From: Singulisphaera sp045290345
Lineage (GTDB): Bacteria; Planctomycetota; Planctomycetia; Isosphaerales; Isosphaeraceae
Length of the DNA: 64,000 bases
Assembly: GCF_045290345.1 (NCBI RefSeq)
Contig: NZ_CP155447.1
Location: 3,720,001-3,784,000 of the forward strand
Reading direction: 5' to 3'
The notes below the pieces were generated by a model, which worked only from the letters and a program-made list of their open reading frames with translations, searched no databases and was not told the DNA's origin. Shown here piece after piece: positions 41,819 through 50,270 of this stretch. A program made the translations under genes and the position numbers. The first letter of the stretch is position 1; each line of letters opens with the position of its first letter.

Positions 41819-42184
41819 ATGCCCGCGTTCACTCACCACATCTTCGTCTGCGGCAACGTCCGCGCGTCTGGACACAAACGCGGGTGCTGCGATCCTGAGG
41901 GGACGCAGGCCCTGCGCGACGAGTTCAAGAAAGAACTCAAGAAAGGGGGCTTCGGCCCCTTGGCACGAGCCAATCAAGCCGGCTGTCTGGAACAGTGCGA
42001 GCATGGTCCCACGGTGGTCATTTATCCCCAAGGAATCTGGTACGGTCGTGTCACGGTCGAGGACGTTTCGCGAATCGTCACGAAGACTTTGATCGGCGGT
42101 GAGATCCTCAACGACCTCCTGATTTCGGACTCCTGCCTGAATAATCCTCAATGTCCTCATCGGCGGCCCGAAAACAAAGGTTAG
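41819..42184 (+). CDS. Thioredoxin-like [2Fe-2S] ferredoxin
   Basis: The 121-residue product is a thioredoxin-fold ferredoxin. Cluster cysteines are in HIFVCGNV, KRGCCDPEG and NQAGCLEQCEHGP, followed by VVIYPQGIWYGRVTVEDV, the standard layout. It is an electron carrier in the cytoplasm, partner unknown. Two further cysteines in the tail (SDSCLNNPQCPH) are unusual and could bind metal. panC starts only seven bases after the stop, so it heads the panC-panD-lgt operon. Confidence 0.9.
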   Translation: MPAFTHHIFVCGNVRASGHKRGCCDPEGTQALRDEFKKELKKGGFGPLARANQAGCLEQCEHGPTVVIYPQGIWYGRVTVEDVSRIVTKTLIGGEILNDLLISDSCLNNPQCPHRRPENKG

Positions 42185-42191
42185 GCGCGAC

Positions 42192-43049
42192 GTGATTCCC
42201 TGGGTCAAGAGTCTTGCAGAGGTGCGTCAAGCAGTCGATGAAGCCCGGGCGCGGGGATTGCGGATCGGCTTGGTCCCGACGATGGGGGCGTTGCACGAAG
42301 GCCATGTCCATCTGATCGAACGGTGTCGGGCCGAATCGGATTTCGTCGTGGTTTCCGTTTTCGTCAACCCCACGCAGTTTGGACCGGCCGAAGATTTTTC
42401 ACGCTATCCCCGGACGCCCGAACTGGATCGTGACCGCGCGGCGGCGGGCGGGGCTGACCTGATCTTCGCACCGACCGCCGAGGCGATGTATCCTCATGGC
42501 CCGGAATCGACCTGCGTCGAGGTGATTCCCTTCTCGGGGATCTTCGAAGGGGCGATTCGCCCCGGTCACTTCCGCGGCGTGGCCACGGTGGTCCTGAAGC
42601 TCTTTTCGATCGTGAGTCCGGATCTCGCCTGTTTCGGGCAGAAGGATTTTCAGCAGCAGTGCGTCATCCGACGGATGGCCGAGGATCTCAATCTTCGGCT
42701 CACCATCCAGATCGTGGAGACGGTTCGCGAGCCGGACGGCTTGGCCCTCAGCAGTCGCAACCGCTATCTCGATCCCGATCAGCGCCGCGGAGCGGTGGTC
42801 CTCTGGCGGGCGCTCGAGCAGGCACGATCGGCCGTGGCCGGGGGCGTTCGTGACGCCGAGCGGGTTCGACAGATTCTTCATGATACGATAAACTCAGAAC
42901 CGATGGCGCAGCTTGACTACGCCGAGGTGGTCGACGCCGAGACGCTCGGTCGGTTGACTGTGTTGGGAGCGGGCCGAAACGCGGTCGCCCTGCTGGCGGT
43001 CAGGTTCGGTGCGACTCGACTGATTGACAATGCCTTCTTGCCGGAATGA
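42192..43049 (+). CDS. panC: Pantothenate synthetase PanC
   Basis: PanC joins pantoate and beta-alanine using ATP, the last step to pantothenate (vitamin B5, coenzyme A precursor). The 285-residue product has the HIGH-like GALHEGHVHLI, VFVNPTQFGPAEDF, GVATVVLKLF, FGQKDFQQ and LSSRNRYL, all family blocks. It starts with GTG 42192. panD, which makes the beta-alanine substrate, follows six bases later. Confidence 0.97.
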   Translation: MIPWVKSLAEVRQAVDEARARGLRIGLVPTMGALHEGHVHLIERCRAESDFVVVSVFVNPTQFGPAEDFSRYPRTPELDRDRAAAGGADLIFAPTAEAMYPHGPESTCVEVIPFSGIFEGAIRPGHFRGVATVVLKLFSIVSPDLACFGQKDFQQQCVIRRMAEDLNLRLTIQIVETVREPDGLALSSRNRYLDPDQRRGAVVLWRALEQARSAVAGGVRDAERVRQILHDTINSEPMAQLDYAEVVDAETLGRLTVLGAGRNAVALLAVRFGATRLIDNAFLPE

Positions 43050-43055
43050 CGTAGG

Positions 43056-43445
43056 ATGCGGATCAAAGTCCTCAAGTGCAAACTTCATCTCGCCACGGTC
43101 ACTCGGAACGATCTCCACTACCATGGTAGCCTCACGATCGATCCCGACTTGCTGAACGCGGTCGGGCTCCTTCCGTATGAGGCGATTTTGGTCAGTAATA
43201 TCGCCACCGGACTGAGAGCCGAGACCTATGTTCTGCCGGGAATACCTGGCCAGGGGCAGATCGAACTCAATGGCGCGATGGCTCGTCTGGGCGCCGTCGG
43301 CGATCAGATCATCATCATGGCCTTTGTCGATCTTGAGCCGGGCGAGCTCGATGGACATCAACCCAAGGTCGTAACGCTCGATGCCGGCAACCGCATTCGC
43401 GAGCATGTGGATTACCCGCCGATCCAGTACAAAGGTCACGCCTGA
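43056..43445 (+). CDS. panD: Aspartate 1-decarboxylase PanD
   Basis: PanD makes beta-alanine from aspartate with a pyruvoyl cofactor formed by self-cleavage. The 129-residue precursor has the cleavage site Gly24-Ser25 in HYHGSLTID. Residue 23 is His where many have Glu. The catalytic lysine 9 (LKCKL) and GQIELNGAMARL are present. It is cytoplasmic and sits between panC and lgt in one operon. Confidence 0.95.
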   Translation: MRIKVLKCKLHLATVTRNDLHYHGSLTIDPDLLNAVGLLPYEAILVSNIATGLRAETYVLPGIPGQGQIELNGAMARLGAVGDQIIIMAFVDLEPGELDGHQPKVVTLDAGNRIREHVDYPPIQYKGHA

Positions 43446-43472
43446 TCGCCTTGCCCCGTTCCGGGAGGACGC

Positions 43473-44321
43473 ATGCGGCAAATCCTCTTCACGATCCCCA
43501 TTTTTGGCGGCGTCCCGATCTTCGGCTATGGAACCATGCTGTTCCTCGCCTTCATCGGCTCGACCCAACTCGCGGCCTGGCGCGCCAGACGCGAGAAGCT
43601 CGACCCGGAGTTGCTTTATGATCTGGCCCTCTGGGTCTTCATCGGCGGGCTTGTGGGCGCCCGCTTGTTCTACGTGATCCAGTACTGGGGTGACAAGGTT
43701 CGCACGGTCGGCGCCATTTTCCGGATCTGGGAGGGGGGGATCGTCCTCTACGGAAGCATCATGGGAGGAACCGCGGCGTTCTTCCTCTATCGATTACTCC
43801 GGCCATTTCCGCTTCGCCCATTGCTCGACGTCGTGGCTCCCTCCCTGGCCATCGGAATCGCTTTAGGGCGGTTTGGCTGCTTTCTCAACGGCTGCTGCTA
43901 TGGAGATTATTGCGACTTGCCGGTCGGGGTGGCGTTCCCGATGCACTCGCCACCGTGGGACGCCCAGGTGATCAGCCACATGCTCGACGCGAAGGCTCGC
44001 TGGTCGCTTCCCGTCCACCCGACACAGCTCTACTCCTCGCTCGATGGACTGATCCTCTTACTGCTCCTCTCGGCCTACTACCCGTTGCGTCGCCGAGATG
44101 GCGAGGTCATGGCCCTTCTGATGGTCACCTACCCGATCAGCCGGTTCTTGATCGAGTACCTTCGGAATGACGAAGGAGCCATTTTCGCGGGGCTGACGAT
44201 CTCGCAAAACATCAGTATCTTGCTCTTCGTCTGGGGTCTGCTGTACTGGAACTATCTGAGAAGGTTACCCGAAGGCCGCTACGCCGATGAGCAGGCCGTT
44301 CCGGGTCTCGTGGCGAAATAA
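43473..44321 (+). CDS. lgt: Prolipoprotein diacylglyceryl transferase Lgt
   Basis: Lgt attaches diacylglycerol to the lipobox cysteine of prolipoproteins in the inner membrane. The 282-residue protein has about seven membrane helices. It shows the conserved GGLVGARLFYV, EGGIVLYGSIMGG and the Lgt signature GRFGCFLNGCCYG, with HPTQLYSS later. It is the last gene of the operon and is followed by a hairpin. One substrate in this window is the TolC-like lipoprotein at 57-59 kb. Confidence 0.94.
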   Translation: MRQILFTIPIFGGVPIFGYGTMLFLAFIGSTQLAAWRARREKLDPELLYDLALWVFIGGLVGARLFYVIQYWGDKVRTVGAIFRIWEGGIVLYGSIMGGTAAFFLYRLLRPFPLRPLLDVVAPSLAIGIALGRFGCFLNGCCYGDYCDLPVGVAFPMHSPPWDAQVISHMLDAKARWSLPVHPTQLYSSLDGLILLLLLSAYYPLRRRDGEVMALLMVTYPISRFLIEYLRNDEGAIFAGLTISQNISILLFVWGLLYWNYLRRLPEGRYADEQAVPGLVAK

Positions 44322-44334
44322 TCGATCCGCCATG

Positions 44335-44360
44335 GCTTCGGGGCGTTGCAGCCCCGGAGC
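44335..44360 (+). terminator. Hairpin after lgt
   Basis: GCTTCGGGGC (44335-44344) pairs with GCCCCGGAGC (44351-44360), one G-U pair, around GTTGCA. It ends the panCD-lgt operon and could also act for moxR from the other side. Confidence 0.5.
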
Positions 44361-44535
44361 GTCGAGCGGTCCTCGCCAGGGGGAAAACCGTTGGGAACGC
44401 ATCGGGTTTGCAATGAGTTGGCGCCCCGGCGAAATGACCGTTTGAGCCCGGTCCCGGGCGTCTGAAGGCCGCCCGCGCGGGGCCGCGAATTGCGTTGCGG
44501 GACGTTACCGGTTCGCAACGAGCAACGGCAACCTC

Positions 44536-45573
44536 TCAGGGAACCGGGAGGTGGTCGAGGATCCGGCCGAGGAGGTCGTCGGGTGTCAGTCCTTCGGCGT
44601 CGGCCTCATAACTTGCGATGATCCGGTGGCGGAGCACGTCGCGAGTCAGGCTTTTCACGTCATGCGGGGTCACGTAGTCTCGCCCGCACAACAGCGCGTG
44701 ACCCATTGATGCGCGGACCAACGCGATCGTCGCGCGAGGACTGGCTCCGAGCTCGAGAAGAGGCTCGAGGTCGAGTCCGTAGCGAGCCGGCTCACGGGTC
44801 GCTCGGACCAGATCGACCACGTATTCCTTGATCGCCGGGGCCACTCTGACTGAGGTCGCCAGCGCTCGGAATCGAAGCACATCCCGCGGACCGAACAGTG
44901 GAAGCGGGCTGTCCGTGCGTGAATCCGGGTGAGGACGTTCCGTGACGTTCGGCAGGTCGAGCATTGCCAGCTCCGCCGCACGATCAGGGTAGCCCACCGT
45001 AAGCTTCATTAGGAACCGGTCGAGCTGCGCCTCAGGGAGCGGATAGGTTCCCTCGTGTTCGATCGGGTTCTGGGTCGCAAGCACCCAGAACGTTTCGGGG
45101 AGGACGACGGTTTCATCGCCGACGGTGACTTGGCCTTCTTGCATCGCTTCGAGCAGTGCGCTCTGGACCTTGGCGGGCGCACGGTTGATTTCGTCGGCGA
45201 GCAAGACGCTGGTGACGATGGGGCCCGGTCGAACGTCGAAGGTTCCCGTGGCCGGCCGGTAAATCTGGGTCCCGGTCAGGTCGGCGGGAAGGAGATCGGG
45301 CGTGAACTGGATCCGGCGAAACGGAAGATCAAGGGCTCGAGCCAGCGCTCGCACGGCGCGGGTTTTTGCCAGACCGGGCACGCCCTCGATCAGGACGTGC
45401 CCTCCGATGAGCAAGGCGATCACCAACCGCTCAAGCAGTGTACGCTGCCCGACCACGACAGCTTCCAATCGCTCGATGAGGTCAGTCAGTCCGCGCTCGG
45501 CGTCGGCGAGAGAGAGGGGATCATCAACAGGTATCAAGCGGTGATCCCCGAAAGATCTCTGCGGAAAGCGCAT
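44536..45573 (-). CDS. MoxR-family AAA+ ATPase
   Basis: The 345-residue product has an AAA_3 domain with Walker A EGVPGLAKTRAV, Walker B LLADEINRAP, sensor 1 VLATQNPIEHEGTYPLPEAQLDRF and a C-terminal lid. MoxR ATPases act as chaperones that mature or load cofactors, usually next to a DUF58 or VWA protein. Here no DUF58 gene is adjacent; an FHA protein lies 67 bases upstream on the same strand. Start ATG 45573. Confidence 0.93.
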   Translation of the reverse strand: MRFPQRSFGDHRLIPVDDPLSLADAERGLTDLIERLEAVVVGQRTLLERLVIALLIGGHVLIEGVPGLAKTRAVRALARALDLPFRRIQFTPDLLPADLTGTQIYRPATGTFDVRPGPIVTSVLLADEINRAPAKVQSALLEAMQEGQVTVGDETVVLPETFWVLATQNPIEHEGTYPLPEAQLDRFLMKLTVGYPDRAAELAMLDLPNVTERPHPDSRTDSPLPLFGPRDVLRFRALATSVRVAPAIKEYVVDLVRATREPARYGLDLEPLLELGASPRATIALVRASMGHALLCGRDYVTPHDVKSLTRDVLRHRIIASYEADAEGLTPDDLLGRILDHLPVP

Positions 45574-45640
45574 CTTAACCCAAACAAGGTGCGCCGGATC
45601 CGATCAGGTAAATACGTCGACTCAAGGGCGAAGCTCTGAG

Positions 45641-46591
45641 TCACTTCGAGCTACGTCGCTTGTCCATCAACTTCCTGAGTATTTCCGAAGCCGCGTCGCT
45701 TGTGTCCTTGTAAGACTGCTTGGCGGGTGTTTCGGGCTGTTTCGCCTTTTTGACATAAAAGGGATTCGACTCATCGACGTACTCGTCGGTATTGTCCTCT
45801 TCGGACGCTTCGGCGGCGTCGTCCGATGTCTCCTCGTTATCAGAGAACTCATCGACGTCGCCTAGACCCTCGGGGAGCCGCTCGTATTCTTCATCTTCGG
45901 GATCATTCGTTGCGGGGGCAGGGGCCGGCGGTGGAGCCACTGGAGCTGAGGCAGCCACGGGAACTGGCGCCGGGGGGGCCACTCGAGCCGGGGGAGCGAC
46001 CGGAGCCGGGGGAGCGACCGGAGCCGGAGCTGATGCGGGAGCGGCTGCCGCGGGGGGGGGAGCCGGCTTTGGGGGGGCAGGTTGGCTTGGCTTGGGGCTG
46101 GACCCGTCCTTGAAGGCCGTGATCGTGATCGTCTCTCCACCGTAGACGCCGGAGGGACGTTCTGGGGGGGGATTGTTGTTGTCGGCAACCAACCACGACT
46201 CGATCTCATCATGAGAGACATCGTCGGGGGAGGCCGTTTTGGGGCGTGCCTTGGCGGGGGCGACGGCGACCGGAGCGGCGACCGCCGCGGAAGGGACATC
46301 CTCGATCGAAATGGCAAAAGTGAGCTGGCCGATTTGGACGAGGTCACGATCCTTCAAGGCGTACGGCTCGGTCAACGCTTTTCCGTTGACCAATGTCCCG
46401 TTGCGGCTTCCTAGGTCCCTCAGCAACACCTTGTCAGCCGTTACCGTGAATTCCGCGTGTTCACGGCTAACCTGTTCGCTGTTGGGACGAAGATGGCAAG
46501 TCTCGCCGCGGCCGATCTTAAAGATCGGGCCCGCCAGGGGAATCACCTTCCCCTCAGGTTTACCCTGCACCACGATGAGCTGCACTTTCAT
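45641..46591 (-). CDS. FHA-domain protein with Ala/Pro linker and acidic tail
   Basis: The 316-residue product has an N-terminal FHA phosphothreonine-binding domain (1-95): FKIGRGETCHLRP, VSREHAEF, DLGSRNGTLVNG. An Ala/Pro-rich linker (about 160-245) contains repeated PAPVAPPA units, and an acidic region (about 250-285; EDEEYERLPEGLGDVDEF) precedes a Lys-rich end. FHA domains read Ser/Thr kinase signals, which planctomycetes use widely. The start at 46591 follows TAGGGACGG. moxR downstream may be co-transcribed. Confidence 0.88.
   Translation of the reverse strand: MKVQLIVVQGKPEGKVIPLAGPIFKIGRGETCHLRPNSEQVSREHAEFTVTADKVLLRDLGSRNGTLVNGKALTEPYALKDRDLVQIGQLTFAISIEDVPSAAVAAPVAVAPAKARPKTASPDDVSHDEIESWLVADNNNPPPERPSGVYGGETITITAFKDGSSPKPSQPAPPKPAPPPAAAAPASAPAPVAPPAPVAPPARVAPPAPVPVAASAPVAPPPAPAPATNDPEDEEYERLPEGLGDVDEFSDNEETSDDAAEASEEDNTDEYVDESNPFYVKKAKQPETPAKQSYKDTSDAASEILRKLMDKRRSSK
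45950..46045 (-). repeat. Ala/Pro-coding tandem repeats in the FHA gene
   Basis: Imperfect 18-base units of the GGAGCGACCGGAGCCGGG type repeat several times here and encode the PAPVAPPA linker. The region is low-complexity and probably length-variable between strains. Confidence 0.7.
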
Positions 46592-47025
46592 GGATACCGT
46601 CCCTACCATTTGGATTTCAAGGCGACTGGTTCCGGAGCGAATCGCATCGGGGAGAGACCGTCTAACTCCCAAGCATGGACGGAAAAAACCGATAAAATGA
46701 TAAGAAAGACTGAGTGTAACCGAGATTTCGAGGCGGTAGTACTGGTCGAGTTGATGATTTTTGCATCATAGCCACAACGACGGACGGCGAACAACGACCG
46801 AGTTCGAAACCACGAGGAATGTGGAGTTCAAACCTCGACTCCGCGTTACTTGAACGATGTTTCGCACGAATCGGGACGGTCAACGAGGTTGGTCAACTAG
46901 AATTCTAGCGAGTGCGGACTGAGTTCCAAGATGTTAGTAGAAGTGCTCGCATCAATTTCTCCATCGGTTGGTTGGGACGAATTGGATTAGTGTTTCTCGG
47001 GTGGGAGTGGACGAATGCCGATTTC
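46592..47025. other. Intergenic, FHA gene to lipoate-ligase gene
   Basis: About 430 bases, noticeably richer in A and T than neighbouring genes. Short frames have no motifs. It should hold the promoter of the FHA-moxR pair. No clear hairpin or hexamer pair was found. Confidence 0.5.
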
Positions 47026-47772
47026 TTAGCGGCGACGGTTCCAGGCTGGGGTGCGGTACACCTGCGTCTCGAGATCTCGGGCATGTTGTTGAAGGGCGGA
47101 ACTGAGTGAGACGCACTCGGGCTGGAGGCCGAGGGCGATCGGTAGGGACTCGCGAAGCCGTTCCGCCCAGGCTTTTTTCTCGGTCGGTGCGCCGGCGAGA
47201 TCGCCGGCTCCGGGGAGTTCGGGGGTTGTTGGTGATTGGGTGAGGAGGATCGAACCGTGCTGGAGCACCGCCCCCCCACGGCGGCGCTGAGCGCTGCCGA
47301 CGACTTTCGAGCCGGTAAGAACGAGGTCTTCGGCGTCACGGTCCTGGAAGCAGAGAAAGGGGCGAACTCGCTCTTCGAGCGTCGTGGCTTCGCCCCGCCT
47401 CATGACCGGGATGCCCTGTGAGAGAAAGGTCCGGGCAATCGCGGCATGGACTTCCTGGTAGAGCGTGCCGCCCCGCCGGGCACTGGGATGGCTCACAGGA
47501 AGCACAAGCGCGTAGGTGACCTCGTGGTGATGCCAGATCGCCCCGCCTCCCGTCGGTCGCCTGACAATCGCAACGTCTCTCCAACGCGGTTCCGACTCCG
47601 CCTGGCTGATGCTCTGGAAATAGCCGAGGCTCAAAGTCGGTTCCGTCCATTCGTAAGTGCGGAAGAACGCGAGGCCCGGCGACTCGGCCGCGGCGTTCAG
47701 CAACGCCTCGTCGAGGGCCATGTTCTCCGGTCCATCGGCACTCTGATGGGGGAAAATTTGACAAGTCAGCAT
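47026..47772 (-). CDS. Lipoate-protein ligase family protein (LplA/LipB fold)
   Basis: The 248-residue product has the biotin/lipoate ligase fold: MALDEALLNAA, RRPTGGGAIWHHHEVTYAL with the lipoate-binding RRxxGGG motif, and the catalytic-lysine region LTGSKVVGSAQRRR. These enzymes attach lipoate or octanoate to lipoyl domains. It lies downstream of the gcv operon on the same strand, so GcvH is an obvious substrate, although a 947-base gap separates them. Whether it uses free lipoate, ATP or an acyl donor cannot be read from sequence. Confidence 0.88.
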   Translation of the reverse strand: MLTCQIFPHQSADGPENMALDEALLNAAAESPGLAFFRTYEWTEPTLSLGYFQSISQAESEPRWRDVAIVRRPTGGGAIWHHHEVTYALVLPVSHPSARRGGTLYQEVHAAIARTFLSQGIPVMRRGEATTLEERVRPFLCFQDRDAEDLVLTGSKVVGSAQRRRGGAVLQHGSILLTQSPTTPELPGAGDLAGAPTEKKAWAERLRESLPIALGLQPECVSLSSALQQHARDLETQVYRTPAWNRRR

Positions 47773-48719
47773 GGGTCGTTGCTCAGGCCAGGATGTCGCG
47801 AGACACGTTTGAAGAGGGGGGGGAGGCTACCACCAGCACGAGAATCAGGCTCAAGCACCGCACGACACCGTGATCTATGCCAATCCTAGAGGCATGGCCC
47901 AGCTTCCGCCAGTGAGTCCGTAGACCGCCGCCCCCACAGCCGCGGCGATTCGCCGAACAGACCATTGCTCATTGGGATAGCCAAATTTAGCAGGATCTGC
48001 CGCCCCTTGGGCTGCAAGTCGAGAGCCGGTCGCATCGGTGTATGCACTAGCGAGAGGTGGAAGTCGAGACTCGTCGGGTTCCTCCAAGCGGAGCTTGCCT
48101 GTCATTCCGGCGGGACTTTTGATCGGGAACAAGGCAACCATGAAATGTATCAGGAAAAGAGGAATGCCGATGAGTTGCGTGTGAGAAAGCGGGTGACTGT
48201 CGTCGTTTGCCGCCGGAGATTTGGATCAATCCTTCCCCAGTCAGAGAAAAACGGCACGTTGGGCCGGGCCCTCTCCGCGTTCGCCCAGACACCGCGACTT
48301 CCAGGTGCTCGAACAGATTCTTGTCTCCGAGCCCGTGTAGTCGCGTGCCTTGCTGAAGCAGCGGGCTCACCAGAATGATGCCGGTTAAAGCGAGACCGAG
48401 TGTGCGACGGCGGTCGAAGGCGAGTGCGGTGACGCGGCCGAGCACGGTCGCAACCCCAGAAAAAAATGGGCTGACCAGAAAGGTTTCGACGAACCAGGCG
48501 CGCGGAAGCCCGAGCGATTCGGATCGTAATCCCTGCGACGGCGACTGATCCCGGAATGGCCTTACGAAAATTCTCGACCACGATCGACAACGCGGAGACT
48601 CCCGTCTGAGAGAGTCACGACGATTCGGAACGGGCTGGCAACCGGTTGTCGGGTCAAGAGGGCAGGGGCCACGGAACGCAGCCCCTGTCCTTTGGCGCCG
48701 AGGCCGTTGTATTGCAGCC
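47773..48719. other. 947-base stretch with uncertain or decayed coding remnants
   Basis: Minus-strand frames at 48047-48445 (GTG start, TALAFDRRRTLGLALTG and GIILVSPLLQ hydrophobic), 48150-48590 (TTG start) and 47875-48141 (ending VGAAVYGLTGGSWAMP) overlap in different frames. The first stays open upstream to about 48640 without a start codon and would read AWFVETFLVSPFFSG. None has a good ribosome-binding site or a recognised family. They may be pieces of one decayed membrane-protein gene, or chance frames. Confidence 0.35.
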
Positions 48720-50192
48720 TCATGATGCCGTATCGCGCCCCGGGACCCAGCGCAAGATCGGCGACTTGGCCGCCTTCACTTCGTCAGGCCGGCAGATGGG
48801 AGTGCTCACCGGCGCGTCGTGCAGCAGCGTGGGGTCTTCGGCAGCGATGTCGCGCAAGGTCTTGGCGAAGTTTTCCAGGGTCTCGCGGCTTTCCGTCTCT
48901 GTCGGCTCGATCATCAAGGCTTCCGAGACAATCAAGGGGAAGTAGACGGTTGGCGCGTGGATGTTGGAATCGATCAAGCGTTTGCCGATATCCATGGCCC
49001 GGACCCCACGATCGCGTGCCATCCCGCGCGCGGAGGCGACGAACTCGTGCATGCAACGGTCACCGAACGGCACCGGGTAGAGGTCGCGAACCAGCGACAT
49101 CAGGTAGTTCGCATTGAGGACGGCATGCTCCGAGACGCGCTTCAAACCTTCCGGACCTTGGCTTCTGATGTAGCAGTACGCGCGGAAGAGAACACCGGTA
49201 TTGCCGAAGAAGGACCGAACCCGGCCGATCGACTTGGGACGATCATAGTCGAGACGGAATGTACCGTCGTCGTTTCGAGCCACCAAGGGGGCCGGCAGGT
49301 AGGGGGCGAGGTCGCTTCGGACCGCGATCGGCCCCGCGCCTGGACCACCGCCGCCGTGTGGGCCGGAGAAGGTTTTGTGAGGGTTGTAATGCATGAGGTC
49401 AGCCCCCATGTCACCCGGCCTGACCGCCCCGAGGATCGCGTTCATGTTGGCGCCGTCGAGGTAGAGCAAGGCTCCTCGATCGTGCAGCAACTTGGCGATT
49501 TCACCGACTTGCGGGTCGAACAGGCCGACGGTATTGGGGTTAGTCATCATGAACACGGCGGTCTGGTCGTCGAGCTTGGCCTGGAAGTCGGCTAGGTCGA
49601 CCAGTCCGCAGCCGTCGCTCTTGATTGTCACGGCCTCGAAGCCGGCCAGGTTCGCCGACGCGGGATTGGTCCCGTGCGCGCTGTCCGGAATCAGGACCTT
49701 CGACCTGGCCTCGCCTCGGTCGCGGAAGAAGGCCGCCGCCACAAGCAACGCCGCCAACTCGCCCTGGGCGCCGGCCGCCGGCTGAAGGCTGACCGTGTCG
49801 AGCCCCGCGATCTCCGCAAGGATCTGCTGCAGGTCGAAGAGGATTGCGAGCAAGCCTTGTAGCGTGTCTTCCGACTGATACGGATGCTGCGCGAACAGGC
49901 CGGGCAGGGCCGCCAGCCGTTCGTTCCGCTTTGGGTTGTACTTCATCGTACACGAACCGAGCGGATAGAAATTGGAATCAATCGACATGTTAAGTGTCGA
50001 CAGATTGGTGTAGTGGCGAACGACATCGAGCTCGCCCAGTTCGGGGAGCGGCGGGGCCGACTCAGCCAGATGACTCGTGGGAATCAAGGTGTCGAGTGGC
50101 GCATCGGGCACGTCCGAAGTCGGCAAGTAGGCCGTGGCACGGCCGGGACGGCTCGTCTCGAACATCAGCGAAGGAGGATCAAGCTTGTACAT
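48720..50192 (-). CDS. gcvPB: Glycine dehydrogenase (decarboxylating) subunit 2, GcvPB
   Basis: GcvPB is the PLP-binding half of the split P-protein of the glycine cleavage system. The 490-residue product has SIDSNFYPLGSCTMKYNP, SLQPAAGAQGELAALL, LDGANMNAILG and the PLP-lysine site HYNPHKTFSGPHGGGGPG. ATG 50192 (MYKLDPP) fits the family better than an in-frame upstream start at 50258, which would overlap gcvPA's stop. It follows gcvPA by 78 bases. Confidence 0.96.
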   Translation of the reverse strand: MYKLDPPSLMFETSRPGRATAYLPTSDVPDAPLDTLIPTSHLAESAPPLPELGELDVVRHYTNLSTLNMSIDSNFYPLGSCTMKYNPKRNERLAALPGLFAQHPYQSEDTLQGLLAILFDLQQILAEIAGLDTVSLQPAAGAQGELAALLVAAAFFRDRGEARSKVLIPDSAHGTNPASANLAGFEAVTIKSDGCGLVDLADFQAKLDDQTAVFMMTNPNTVGLFDPQVGEIAKLLHDRGALLYLDGANMNAILGAVRPGDMGADLMHYNPHKTFSGPHGGGGPGAGPIAVRSDLAPYLPAPLVARNDDGTFRLDYDRPKSIGRVRSFFGNTGVLFRAYCYIRSQGPEGLKRVSEHAVLNANYLMSLVRDLYPVPFGDRCMHEFVASARGMARDRGVRAMDIGKRLIDSNIHAPTVYFPLIVSEALMIEPTETESRETLENFAKTLRDIAAEDPTLLHDAPVSTPICRPDEVKAAKSPILRWVPGRDTAS

Positions 50193-50270
50193 GATATTTT
50201 CAAAATCATCCAGTTTCCGAGTGATTGAGCAACCGGTGACCCGCTGGCAAACCGCCACCTGACGCCTCGC

